A DNA stretch of 64,000 nt from Guadua angustifolia. Lineage: Eukaryota; Streptophyta; Magnoliopsida; Poales; Poaceae. The notes under the pieces are model-generated. The model was not told the DNA's origin. It saw only the letters and a program-made list of their open reading frames with translations, and searched no databases. Position 1 is the stretch's first letter. Each line of letters starts with the position of its first letter. The stretch spans positions 2,666,001-2,730,000 of the forward strand of contig CM070511.1 in assembly GCA_036346375.1 (NCBI GenBank), written 5' to 3'. A program made the translations under genes and the position numbers. Shown here one piece after another: positions 46,872-57,639 of the stretch.

Positions 46872-48515
46872 TTCTTTTTGATAATTGAAGAATTTTATTA
46901 ATTTCAAGAGCATTACATCGAGATAATACAAGTTCTTGAAATTGCTTCCGGCCTCTGCTTAACGTGAAGCACACAGCCAAAAAAGAATAAAAGGGACCAC
47001 TCACACTCTAATGACTAGCAATCCGAAGACTAGACCGCCACCCATGCGCTCGGGAATAAAAATCCTTGGCCACCCGAACCAAACATTGAGTAGCCTTCTC
47101 CAAAATTAGCTCGCATCTCCGCCTTCTGCAACACAGCCCACGTACGTAGCCAGTGAATAATAGCAAAAATAACCTGCAAAGGAGAAGAGATGGTTTTCTT
47201 TTGAAATACCCTATCATTCCTGCATAACTATATAGACCAACACGTAGCTGTAGCACCAAGAAGAACTATGTTTCTAACACTTGGACCAAAGCCCCTCTAA
47301 CCAACTTCCAAACATGCTATCCACGCATGTTGGACTAGATATTTGAAAGGCCAAATATATTAGGGTCCAAACTGTGTGTGCAAAACGGCAATCAAAGAAC
47401 AAATGCCTAATTGTCTCAGGTTCCTGACAAAAGCAACATGTTTTGCATCCCTACTAATTTCACTTTGCTAGATTGTCTTTAGTCAGAATGACTCCTCTTC
47501 TTAGGTACCACAAAAACACCTTGATTTTTAGTGGAACTTTAAGTTTCCATAATCGTTTATTTAAATTTAGCACTCCATTTTTAATCAATGCTTGATAATG
47601 AGATTTCACAGAGAATTGACCATTTTGACATACATTCCAGCAGAACTCATCATTATTCTGCGTTAGATTAATGTTAACGATAAGTGAAAGTAATTCATTC
47701 CACGCCACTAATTTTGGTCCAATCAGTGATCTTCTCCATGAAATATTTGGTTGTGCTGTTGAGAGAACCTCAGCAGTGGTTGTAAACTTCCTTCTAACTA
47801 TGTTATATAAACTAGGGTATTGATCTTTAAGAGGGCAATTTCCAAGCCAGATATCCTCCCAGAACCTCACCTGCGATCCATTATTAATTTTGAAGGTGCC
47901 AAAGCGAAGGAAATCTTGCTTTACCTTCATTAAGCTGGACCAAAAATGTGAATCTCCTGGTTTCCACTCAGCTTGCTCTAGTGGTTTGGATCCTAAATAT
48001 TTGTTCCTAAGCAGCTGTTGCCAGGTACCCTTCGTTGTTAAAAGTTTAAACAACCATTTACTTAGAAGGGCGATATTCTTAAAGTTCAAAGCATGAATCC
48101 CCAGTCCTCCTTGATATTTTGGTTGACATAAAATATTCCACCTAGTAAGGCGATATTTCCTCTTATGTTCATCCCCTTGCCAATAAAACCGAGAGCGGAA
48201 ATACTCCAGTTTCTTAAGCACCCCTCTAGGAATTGAAAAAAAGGACATCATATACATTGGCAGGCTGCTTAACACTGAATTTATCAATATCAGTCTACCT
48301 CCCACCGACAGATGTTTCCCCTTCCATCCACTGAGCCTCTTTTCAAAACGTTCTTCTACTATTTTCCAATCAGATTTTTGTAATTGTTTGTAATGAATAG
48401 GAATACCTAAATACTTCAAAGGTAAATTCCCTTGCTTACAACCAAACAATTCCATGTATTGACTTAAAGAATTTTGGACATCTCCAAAGCAAAATAACTC
48501 ACTTTTATAGGGGTC
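46872..48515 (-). pseudogene. 5'-truncated LINE (L1-clade) ORF2 remnant
   Basis: A 364-codon minus-strand frame (47460-48554) covers the region after the RT palm of a plant L1-type ORF2. It contains LPLKYLGIPI, LSGWKGKHLSVGGRLILINS, MMSFFSIP, WNILCQPKYQGGLGI and WKLKVPLKIKVFLW. At 47451-47462 three stops fall within four codons. The same frame then continues with the zf-RVT finger (GCKTCCFCQEPETIRHLFF) and a degraded C-terminus to about 47000. The 3' end near 46872 is AT-rich with an A-rich tail on the minus strand. The endonuclease and catalytic RT are absent: the element is 5'-truncated next to a MITE at 48516. The first roughly 13 codons of the open frame belong to that MITE. Confidence 0.88.
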
Positions 48516-48819
48516 ATATCTTGTGCAATCATTCATATGTGTGCAAACGTGCAATCAAGCGATCTGGAGCACCCAATATATATCCAACGCCGGCTGCTGG
48601 CAGAGGGTGTTCAGCAAATTTCAGGGGCGGGGAGAGAAGAGATGGAGGGTGAGGTAGGAGGGTTTAAACGTAAAAACAGCAGCCAGCGTTGTGTAGGATC
48701 GGATGGCGTCAATCAAAGGGGGGTGAATGATTGCGCGGAAGCTAAAATCTTATTCTTAAACTTTTTGAAACACCCCAATTCAAACTCAAATTGCTTGAAG
48801 ACCGGTTCACGAAGTTGGG

Positions 48820-49060
48820 AGACCAGTCTAGAAGTCTGGGCGACCAGTAGAGCACTTGGCCGACTAGTAGAACACTTGGGCGACCAGTTTGGGCACCTGG
48901 GCGACCAGTAGGACACTTGGGCGAGCAGTAGAACACTTGGACGACCAGTTTGGGCACCTGGGTGACCAGTAGGACACTTGGGCGAGCAGGTTGGGCACAT
49001 GGGCGAGCAGTAGGTACTTGGGCGAGCAGGTTGGGCGACCACGTGAACAACCTGGGCGAG
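48820..49060. repeat. Minisatellite, about 20-bp unit (GGGCGACCAGTAGGACACTT)
   Basis: About eleven units alternating GGGCGACCAG and GGGCGAGCAG, with TAGGACACTT, TAGAACACTT or TTTGGGCACCT. Antisense open frames here are repetitive artefacts (SYWSPRCPNW). Confidence 0.85.
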
Positions 49061-49074
49061 CAGACCGACACACG

Positions 49075-49625
49075 TTCACTAAAATAATAATTCCAGAAGA
49101 TCCAATCGTTGGATTGAAATGAAAATTTAACTGTATAAACTAGACTCAATTATGAAGCTAATAAAAAAATAATCAGGTCAATCGGATCTATGGATCTAAA
49201 TTTATATCCTTCGCAAGATGACTGAATCCGGGCGACCACGCGAGCAGTCGGGCGAGCAGGACATCAATCTGGGTGAGCAGTAATTCCCAACGATCTAACC
49301 ATTGGATTGATGTGAAATTTTAAATGTATAAACTAGACTCAATTCCAAAGTGAACAAAAAAAGAATCAGGTCAATCAAATCTACGGATCTAAAGTTATGA
49401 CTTTCGCAAGATGACTACAACAATTAGCGATGTAACAGCTGGGCGACCAGGCTAGCAATCTAGGCGACCACAAATTACTGAAGATCTAACCATTGGATTG
49501 ATGTGAAATTTTAACTATAGAAACTAGATTCAATTACGAATCAAACCCAATAAGAATCAATCCGATCGGATCTACGGATCAAAAGATATTACCTTCGCAA
49601 GATGATACCTTTGCAAAGAACCGAA
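49075..49625. repeat. Three tandem copies of a 160-200-bp unit
   Basis: Each unit has GATC.AAC.ATTGGATTGA, TAAACTAGACTCAATT, AATCAGGTCAATC.GATCTA and CTTCGCAAGATGA. Copies begin near 49095, 49290 and 49475. Confidence 0.8.
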
Positions 49626-50898
49626 CTCCGTGATGAACTTCGTGGCTGCTGTGATGAACAAAACTTCAAGCGATCGATCAACTATGTCGAAGCCAAGAGC
49701 AAATCACAGCCGCAAGAAGTAACTCCCTGGAAGATTGATTTTTATTTCATTGTCTAAAGTACTCCAACACAAGAATACAAACCCTAAAATCTTGCTCTAG
49801 AATAAACAGGGGACACCTCCCCTTATTTATATAGAGCAATCCTAACGAGATAGAATACAACTCCACTTCCAACATGGAAAGAGTCCGTATCTATCTCTAC
49901 TTGGCCCAACATGGCCAAAACCAAAACCTTGCACGCATGAACAGCCCACCTACTGCGCATACGTGACTAACCAGCAACCTTGCACGCATGAGCAAGCCTT
50001 TTTGCGCATCGTGACTAACCAGCCTTCATGTGCATGTTCTCTAGCCCGAACGTCTCGCATGACATCCTCGACCACCAGGACCTCGATTCCTCCCTGAACC
50101 TAGTTCCGAACCTCAATTCCTCCATGAACCTAGTTCCGGTCCCGTCATTGACCACGTTCGCCCTCGAGCAACACCTGCACATGAATAAACACAGAAACCG
50201 TGCACGAGCACAAGTCCACGACTTGACTCAAAGTCAATCCATGCAACCACTCACACGAGTGCATTGCATCAAGCAGAATCCATCATGCTATCACCAGCAT
50301 AATAATTATCTCAACATGGCACATGCACAAGCACCACATATGCTATAATCAAAGTCACTATACAATTCCAATTTCACCATTCAACCAATTTTTCATCACA
50401 TGATCTCACACGTTGGATATAGATTGGGTGCTTCAGATCGCTTGATTGCACGCTTGCACACATATGGGTGATTGTACAGGATATTTCTTCTTCCATATAT
50501 AGTCCAATCAGTCTAACAAGATGGTTCATGGAGATGCCCGATGCTAATAATCGATGTAACTTCTGTTATTGTGTTTACACTATTACATTGATTTAAAATG
50601 CGTCATGTTTTGTTCTTAAGCAAATACTACCCGTTGCTCATAGTTTGATTCTGTTGAGGAGACGTGTTTGCCGTGTTGTTCAACAATTTTAGGCAGCTAC
50701 ATAACTTGTGGCATTCTAATACTGGCTTTGCTTAGTGTTATTGGGGCCGATGTGACTGACATGCATGTCATGTTCTTATAGTAGTTACTTGTGGTTGCTT
50801 GATGAGAGTAGTTACAACTTTGTTTGTGTTTTTTTGCAACTTTATTTTTTGGGGTTGCTCCTTCTGATTGAGTAACATGTGTTTCTCTCGTCCTCCAG

Positions 50899-53497
50899 AG
50901 TTCTTGCAGATGCCTGTCGCTTCGGCAATTGCCAAGCTTTCAATGTAGGCGCGAACAATGTAAATATACTTCTTTGCTTAATGTTCTTATCAAGTACTTT
51001 CCCATTTATGTGATACTTCATTTTCTCTGGTCAGTAGCTAAGGTGACAGCATTGGCCTATGTAATAAGTGTTTTATATTAGAATATGCATAATGGAAGTC
51101 TAGCTGTGCAAGTATGTACCTTTCTTATTTGTCTTGTTATTTTATCACATTTAACATGTTTGTTCACCAGCATTTCAAAATATTGGCCTAGATTGTGCAA
51201 ATTGGACAGAGCTAATATATGCTGTTTTAGTGAGGTGCGCATTGAATTCTTGAGCCCCATATAACTTGAGCATCATCTCTTCTACTGCATTGGGTTAACT
51301 ATTGGCATCACTGATTTGAACATTTTCCCCTGCTATTTTGTTCCCTTTTGCTTGTCCTCTAATAATTCCTTTCTACTCCTTTATGAACAACATAGTTTGG
51401 ACTGGGCTACATGAGAGCTTATCTTTTCTCATTATGTTGTTTATTTCCCTAAAGTTTCATAGTTTTCTGGGAAATCTAGTGGCGACGGGGAAAGAATGCT
51501 GATACAATTCTTTGACAGGGTACGGCCTTTTCTTCTCCCAACTGCCCTGTTTGGTCAAATAATATTTTTATTTATTTTCCCTACACAACACAACTGCTCA
51601 TTATTTAACATAGTGGATTAGTGGTGTGGAGCTGACTAATTACATTTGCTGATCGATTGAAACAATGGAGTTAAAATGAATTACTTATGTCCATCCTTTC
51701 TCCTAACTTGATGCTGATTGGCTGGCCTACATCTTTGCCAACTAGTGAGAAAGGGCCATTTATAAAAAGTGTTCTCCGTGAAAAGGTGTGTGTGTCTATG
51801 TATGTATGTATGTATGTATGTATGTATGTATGTATGTATGTATGTATGTATGTATGCAGGTGCTTAATATTTTAGCTAGAATTGTCACCAGACTGATATT
51901 AGAAAATTTATCATTTCCATCACAGCCAGACTATCTTGATTCCACCTAAAATTTGCAAATGTGGTTCACCTTTTTTCATGTTTAAGAATAACTGTATTCA
52001 GTCAAGATTCTCATCTTCAAGGGTGTATCATGCATGGTTCTGCTAAGGTAGGGGGACTGCGAACAGATTTTTACAAGTGTGATTCTGGGAGACACAGGGT
52101 TTAGCAGTCAGAGATATGTTTGGAGTTCGGATCTAACCTGAAAACAGGGTTACACTACTTATTTCCTGTTCAATGCACTCATTTTTATGCTTGAATTTGT
52201 TAATATCAAAATGGTTAAGTAGTTTCTTTTCTTCCTGTCTTTTCAATAGAACTAAATATCCTTACAGTGACTTGTTTATGCACGATTCTTCTCATAGTTG
52301 AAAGCTTTGGAAGAATTCTCAGCTTCTGATAACTTTGCACTGCAGCCTGGAGTTGAAAAGTAAGTTTACTGTTTCATTTTTATCTCAATTTATTACAAAT
52401 TACCCTCTAGAGAAAGAATTCCTGGAGAATTTGAGCTACTGCTGATAGGGCACTTTCAGGGTCATTATATAATAATCGTAAGATGCTATGGCCACAGCTG
52501 GTAGTATTCAAGGTAGTTTTTTTTTTTCGTTTTCTTACTTAACACTTAAGCAACCTTCAAGAATTCTGGGCCATTGTACAAACTGAGTGTATTTTAGGAC
52601 TTCATGGTTATCTGCAAGATGGACTGAAGTCACAACATCTTTAATCGCAAGTTTCTGGCTTTCTGCATGCTCTGATACCCATGCAGCGTGCTTTAATGTC
52701 ATCAATATATGAGTATTCAGAAGCAAAATTTTTTGTCCTTATTTCGATCTTATGTATTCATGTGTGCAGTTATTCTCTTTTCTGCACTCTGTGCTTGCGC
52801 TATGAAATAACTCTATCTTGGACTTAAGTTGCCTTATGTCTGACATTGTGTATGAATCATTCAGAGGTTCATTGATGATGCACTTAGTGAGGGTGTACCT
52901 GTGGTCATATTGACAACATATGGGAGAAATGGAAAAAAGATTTCAGGGTTCGGTTTATATTTGTTAAATTATTTATGTCTTGTCAACTCTTGCCGTATGT
53001 CTCAAAATATACTTTACACTTTTTTAGACTAAAATATACTTTGCACTTTGGGATATGCACAACAGTGTTGTCTGTCAAGATAACATGTTACTATAGTTGT
53101 GTATTGGTTCATGGTAATTGCATGCAACGAACTGTATATTCTTTGATTTTCCCTTTGACTGAAGATCTATAATTGAAAAGTTAGGCCCTGAGAGAACATC
53201 AAAAATAAATATTTTTGGAAAAGAGGAGGCTGAAAGAAGTCTATATGGGCAGCTTGTTCTTGGTAAAGGAGTCGCCTCCAGTTTGGATGAACAACTTGTT
53301 AGGGAAGCATAAAAGGCTGATGGGTATTACTAATTGGAAGTTTGGAACAATTGTAGCATGTTCATGTTTTCAAGTTCCAGTACCATTAAATAATCTCCCA
53401 ATGCTTTGTTGTGACACCTTTCACAGAAGCAGAGGATAGCAGAAGAGGTTGCATCTATTCTAAAATTTAGCATTGACATCAACACTGCATCCAAAAG
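50899..53497 (+). pseudogene. HAD-like hydrolase (CbbY-like, At5g45170-type) pseudogene, intron-containing
   Basis: Eight exon relics occur in gene order: 50899-50948 (VLADACRFGNCQAFNV), 51171-51234 (FQNIGLDCANWTELIY), 51480-51519 (DGERMLIQFFD), 51716-51785 (IGWPTSLPTSEKGPFIKSVL), 52298-52359 (LKALEEFSASDNFALQPGVE), 52865-52947 (RFIDDALSEGVPVVILTTYG), 53165-53318 (IIEKLGPERTSKINIFGKEE, YGQLVLGKGVASSLDEQLV) and 53426-53497 (QRIAEEVASILKFSIDINTA). The parent is a plastid-type haloacid-dehalogenase family phosphatase. The first exon (with the DxD nucleophile motif) and the last exons are missing. Introns are kept, so this is a DNA-level duplicate rather than a retrocopy. Damage includes donor GT to GC after exon 1, a lost acceptor AG before exon 4 and a TAA in REA*KA. 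The family name is from memory of conserved motifs; the exon pattern is directly visible. Confidence 0.82.
51796..51857. repeat. (TATG)n microsatellite in HAD pseudogene intron
   Basis: About 15 tandem TATG units immediately after the fourth exon relic. Confidence 0.9.
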
Positions 53498-53566
53498 GTT
53501 ATTACTATATGCAGATTGTCCATATTTTTGCACTGGAGAAATATATCTGAATTTAGCTGTTCGATC

Positions 53567-54003
53567 CATAGTTATCACGGTGGTCCGACTAGGCATGACG
53601 AGCCTCGAGCGTTAGAACGCCTAGGCACTTAGGTGTCCGTCTAGGCGATAAAAATAAAAAATAATATCTCATATAACATAAATCTAGCTAAATAAATATA
53701 ACTCAGCATCCTCACCTACCTCCGTGCCACCTACTACAGACCCCACCCCCTCCACTACCACCATCCCCTTCCGTCTCCCTGACTGGGACTCCTCCCCATT
53801 GCTCTCCCATGCCTTGCTCCTATCCACCACCGGCCTTCTCGCCGCGGCCGGCCAGCTCTCGGACCTCATGCGTGCCCACGGGAAGCTCGTCTCCCACCCT
53901 CAGCTCACTCTCCTCGTCTGCCTCCACACCGCTAGTCGAGATGGCCGGTTTTGACGTTCCCCTCCGGCCATCGGGATGCCTAGGCGACGCGGTGACAAGT
54001 ATG
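53567..54003. mobile_element. Small hAT-like element carrying a gene fragment, 437 bp
   Basis: Ends CATAGTTATCACGG and, reverse-complemented, CATACTTGTCACCG are terminal inverted repeats, followed by GCCTAGGC-rich subterminal sequence on both sides. A perfect 8-bp duplication GTTCGATC flanks it (53559-53566 and 54004-54011), as expected for hAT elements. It has no transposase. The middle is occupied by a GC-rich coding-like fragment (53700-53960). Confidence 0.75.
53700..53960 (+). pseudogene. Captured coding fragment in hAT-like element, origin unknown
   Basis: The plus-strand frame 53724-53954 reads FRLPDWDSSPLLSHALLLST, LSDLMRAHGKLVSHPQLTLL and ASRDGRF. Codon use is strongly GC3-biased, unlike the AT-rich surroundings. 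The HGxLxSHP...SRDGRF style resembles N-terminal parts of some plant pentatricopeptide-repeat proteins, but I cannot assign it. Confidence 0.45.
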
Positions 54004-54089
54004 GTTCGATCACCATTCTCGTACGAGGAGATAATAGGGACATTCTTGGAAATGGGTCTGAATATGTGGGATGCGACGTGCAAAAATGG

Positions 54090-54610
54090 AATTTTTTTTA
54101 AATAATATATTTTTTAAAAACAATTACAGAAATAATATGCCGAAAATTTTTTGCGAAAATACTGTCGTCAGCTATTTGGAATTGACATACGTCTTAGTCG
54201 CAATTTCAATTTGCAGCGACGAGACTTAATCGCAATTTCAATTTCTTGACGAAACTGTCATAAGTCCTCTCGTGCATAAATTGGAATTGCGACGAAAGAC
54301 TAGATGATTTATTTACTAATTCATTGATTTAGAATTTGCAAAAAAAATAATATGTGTAATCGTCGACAAATATTATAAGATATTGAACATTAGATGGACT
54401 TTTTTTAAAATAATATATTTTGTAAAAAGTTTGAAATAATATGGTGGAAAAATTACGAAATACCTATAGTCGCATAATTCCAAATTGACTAACAAATTTG
54501 GAATACTGATAAAAATTACAGTCGTAATTACAAATCGATACAACATGTTTGCGTATTTAGAAAAAACCAAGCTAAAATTCAAATCTGATTCCCAATAATG
54601 TCAAATTTGT
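54090..54610. other. AT-rich stretch with CGTCATT/CGCAATT motifs
   Basis: Contains repeated GTCGCAATTTCAATTT-like motifs near 54205-54300. Possibly an end region of a transposon, but no termini were identified. Confidence 0.35.
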
Positions 54611-54616
54611 GATCAT

Positions 54617-55375
54617 TGAAGCCTTTTCAGCTATCCTTTAAACTTCTTGTCTAAATGCTATTATTACGCAAACTAGTTCAGAAACACTCTCCACCACATG
54701 TACTACCATAATATGGAAAAAAATTCTATTTATAACTAGCTCTGTATATAAATAACGCTGCTTGAAACTTGACCTTCATGAATTAGTCGCGTGAAAACTA
54801 CACTCACTTAAGAATTTTCACGGCTTGTAGAATAACTCGTCTAAATGACATTATTAGGGAAATTAGTTCATGAACACTCTCCATCATATGTCTGCCATAA
54901 TCTGGAAAAATATTCTATTTACAACTTCCTTAGTGTATAAGTATCATTTCTTTAAAATTGCCTTCATGAATTAGTCGTGAAAACTACACTCACTTAAGAC
55001 TTTTGACGACTTGTAGAATAACTTCGTCTAAATGATATTATTAGGGAAATTAGTTCATGAACACTCTCCATCATATGTCTTGCCATAATCTGGAAAAATA
55101 TTCTATTTACAACTTCCTTAGTGTATAAGTATCATTTCTTTATAACAGCCTTCATGAATTAGTCGCGTGAAAACTACACTCACTTAAGACTTTTGGACGG
55201 CTTGTAGAATAATTCGTCTAAATGACATTATTAGGGAAATTAGTTCATGAACACTCTCCATCATATGTACTGCCATAATCTGGAAAAATATTCTATTTAC
55301 AACTTCCTTAGTGTATAAGTATCGCTGCTGCAAACAGCCTTCATGAATTAGTCGACAACAACTCATGTTATGAAC
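54617..55375. repeat. Tandem satellite-like array, about 188-bp unit, four copies
   Basis: CTTCATGAATTAGTCG recurs near 54775, 54963, 55150 and 55341. Between are CGTCTAAATGACATTATTAG, GAACACTCTCCATCATATGT and CTATTTACAACTTCCTTAGT. The first and last units are diverged or partial. Adjacent copies are very similar, suggesting recent expansion. Confidence 0.85.
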
Positions 55376-55499
55376 ACTTAAATTATTTGTTGAACATATA
55401 TAAGGGCACATACACCGAAAGTTCAGATGATAAAATAAGCAGTAGATTAGATTATATTAGAAGGGCATTACAACGGTGACGAAATTGCTTGACGAACTA

Positions 55500-56860
55500 A
55501 CTAACGAAAGCAATGTTCGTCATGGTGGAACAAATGATCGTTCATCCTATCTGGGTACAGCCAGAATGATGTCCCACATTTTCTGCATATTACCTGACCC
55601 GTGTTTAATTTGCGATTTGTCCTCGGACACCGCTCAGTCCCTACTATGAAAGAACTCCATGGGGATCCGTTAGCTTCTCCCAAATCATGCGAATGGGTGG
55701 CCTATGCCGACGTCTCGGTATGTAAGACATAATTTTTGGTCTTTTTATGTGGATTTCGCCCTCCCATATGGGCATGTCATCCGATTCGGCGTCCCCTATG
55801 TTAATACCACGGGTTCCCGATTGGTCTGCGCAACGTCAAGAATTTGTTCGTCTTTGAGACCTCGGCCGCTGCTTCCCTTGTCCCTTCTTCTTGAGAGGAG
55901 GAACCTCTTGCACCTCTGGTGTGTTGGTACATTAGCGGAGGCATGCGGAGACGCCTGCTCTCGTTCGCTCGCACCCACTATATAGTGCGGGAGGTGTGTG
56001 TTGGGCTTATCCTTGGACAATCGGGCGTGCCCTCTGATCAATGCAATATGCCCGCTTTGGTCGTTGAATAACACCGTAGGCGTACTCGGTCCGGCTTTTC
56101 AGGGCGGTAGTGGCACCACGGAGAGGTTGCTCCCCGGTTATCCCATGCAGAAGCATGAGATGTGGGTGGTACGTCCTCGGGTCCACTCGGTTGAAGTACC
56201 AGCACCATTCATCCTCGGCCAAGGGCACCGTAGAATCTTCGACCCGCTAGATCATCGTGGCGGTATCAACCATTGCCGCAGCCATGTTCGCAAACGTCGG
56301 GGCTTCTGGGTGGCCTGGAGGAGGTTTCTCTTTGACTTGAGCAAATTCGCAAGTTTCCTTTTGAACTCACTCATGCGATGAACTGGTTTAGAACTACTAT
56401 TTTGTAAGTTTAACATGAGTATGTCGCATGAAACTCACCGATTGGTTGGCCCCTTGCCCACCGCCCTAAGCTCAGGTCGATCTAGAAAGGGACATATCTG
56501 GCGGCCTCTCCCACAGGTGAAGTTCTCGGCCGAAGTGGGGTAGGCGTCGTGGCGATTGGAGAAATTCGTGATCACGTCGTTCCACCCCATCGATCCATTG
56601 GAAGAAGCAACACCGGTCCTTGTCGAGAAAAGAAAGAACGATGCATGAGATGGTAGTGTTACTGCATTGTGTGGACACCAAGAGGTTTACCTTGTAGGTG
56701 CGGCCACATTGATGAGTGGCGCGCCGTCGCTCCATGAGTAGATTGCATCATCTTCGCCAGTAGGTTGCGATCGCATTTGGGTTGGGGCAACTCAGTGAGA
56801 ACTTCGCGCCGACGCTCATGGCATCCGAATATTCGAGGCGGGATGACTTCGCTTCTTTGA
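55500..56860 (-). pseudogene. GRF-type zinc-finger protein remnant
   Basis: Minus strand, in order: CGRTYKVNLLVSTQC (about 56690), DRCCFFQWIDG (about 56600), MSEFKRKLANLLKSKRNL (56375), EDEWCWYFNRVDPRTYH (56220) and HIALIRGHARLSKDK (56050). A cysteine-rich piece VICRKCGTSFWLYPDRMNDH lies at 55530-55600. CGR...CCFFQWID is the signature of GRF zinc fingers, which in grasses often travel with Mutator-like elements. Frameshifts separate all parts. Confidence 0.6.
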
Positions 56861-57029
56861 AGAGGCGATAGAATGATATTGTGCCCTAATTTGTGTAGAT
56901 TCGGTGGCGTTTGGCTGTGTTAGATGTCTACCCCTCGGCCCTGTTTTATAGTGGTGGAGAGGGGTTACTCCACACAATTATAGCACTTGTCCATTTTGAT
57001 GGCGTGCCATCCTCTGTGAAAAGCTACTC

Positions 57030-57335
57030 GACGTGTCACCCATCATCAAAGTGCCGACTTAATCACCCTCTGTCAAAGCTGCACGACCTGTCACCCTCTG
57101 TCAAAGGCTGCACGACCTGTCACCCTCTGTCAAAGGCTGCACGACTTGTCACCCATCATCAAAGCCGCACGACTGTCACCCTCTGTCAAAGGTGCACGAC
57201 CCCATCACCGTCTGTCAAAGGTCGCGATGTGTCACCCATCATCAAAGCCGCACGACCTGTCACCCTCATGTCAAAGGTCGCACGATGTGTCACCCTCTGC
57301 CAGCTTCTACGACTGTCACCCTCTGTCGGCTGAGA
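57030..57335. repeat. Minisatellite, about 30-bp unit (CACCCTCTGTCAAAGGCTGC)
   Basis: About eleven units of GTCACCCTCTGTCAAAGG(C/T)(T/C)GCACGAC and the variant CACCCATCATCAAAGCCGCA, unevenly diverged. It lies between the GRF remnant and the plant-mobile-domain remnant. Confidence 0.88.
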
Positions 57336-57639
57336 TGGGTAGTCTTGTAATAAACTTGTCGGTCTGCCAGTTGGGCCTTCCATAATCGTTAACGCGAACA
57401 ACGTACGTGATAATGTTGACGGGGTGCGAGAGGGAGTTTGCAGAAATGGAGAATTTGAGCTGAGAATAATAGAATATAACGTAAGGAAATAAAGTACGAT
57501 GCATAAGTTTGCTACATAATGTGACAAAGAAATTATGTACAGCACATCTGGTACGAAAGAAAAGACCTAACTACGACGTGGTGCTACTCCTCAGGTGGTC
57601 CCAAGCCTCCTACGGCGCTGCACATGCCCAGAGGGCTAC

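Larger units (their letters stand above)
48692..50410. mobile_element. Solo-LTR-like element, 1719 bp, CGTTG target duplication
   Basis: It begins TGTAGGATCGGATGGC and ends GATCTCACA. CGTTG lies at 48687-48691 and again at 50411-50415. It lacks coding sequence, so it is a solo LTR or a small non-autonomous retroelement. Inside are a minisatellite (48820-49060) and a three-copy long tandem repeat (49075-49625). A TATA-like CTTATTTATATAGAG lies at about 49824. Removing it restores the hairpin MITE. Confidence 0.82.
48516..50484. mobile_element. Hairpin MITE with about 75-bp arms, split by a solo-LTR-like insert
   Basis: The left arm from 48516 (GCAATCAAGCGATCTGGAGC, CCCAATATATATCCAACG, GGCTGCTG) is the inverted copy of the right arm ending 50484 (GTTGGATATAGATTGGGTGC, CAGATCGCTTGATTGCACG). 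The two CAGCAGCC-type inner ends lie at 48556-48690. Excluding the insert at 48692-50410, the MITE is roughly 250 bp. Target duplication was not determined. Confidence 0.75.

Noticed and set aside
47890..48096. Plus-strand frame inside the LINE
   Set aside because: Antisense shadow of the 364-codon LINE frame.
48713..49149. Antisense frames rich in SYWSPRCPNW-type repeats
   Set aside because: Direct by-product of the 20-bp minisatellite.
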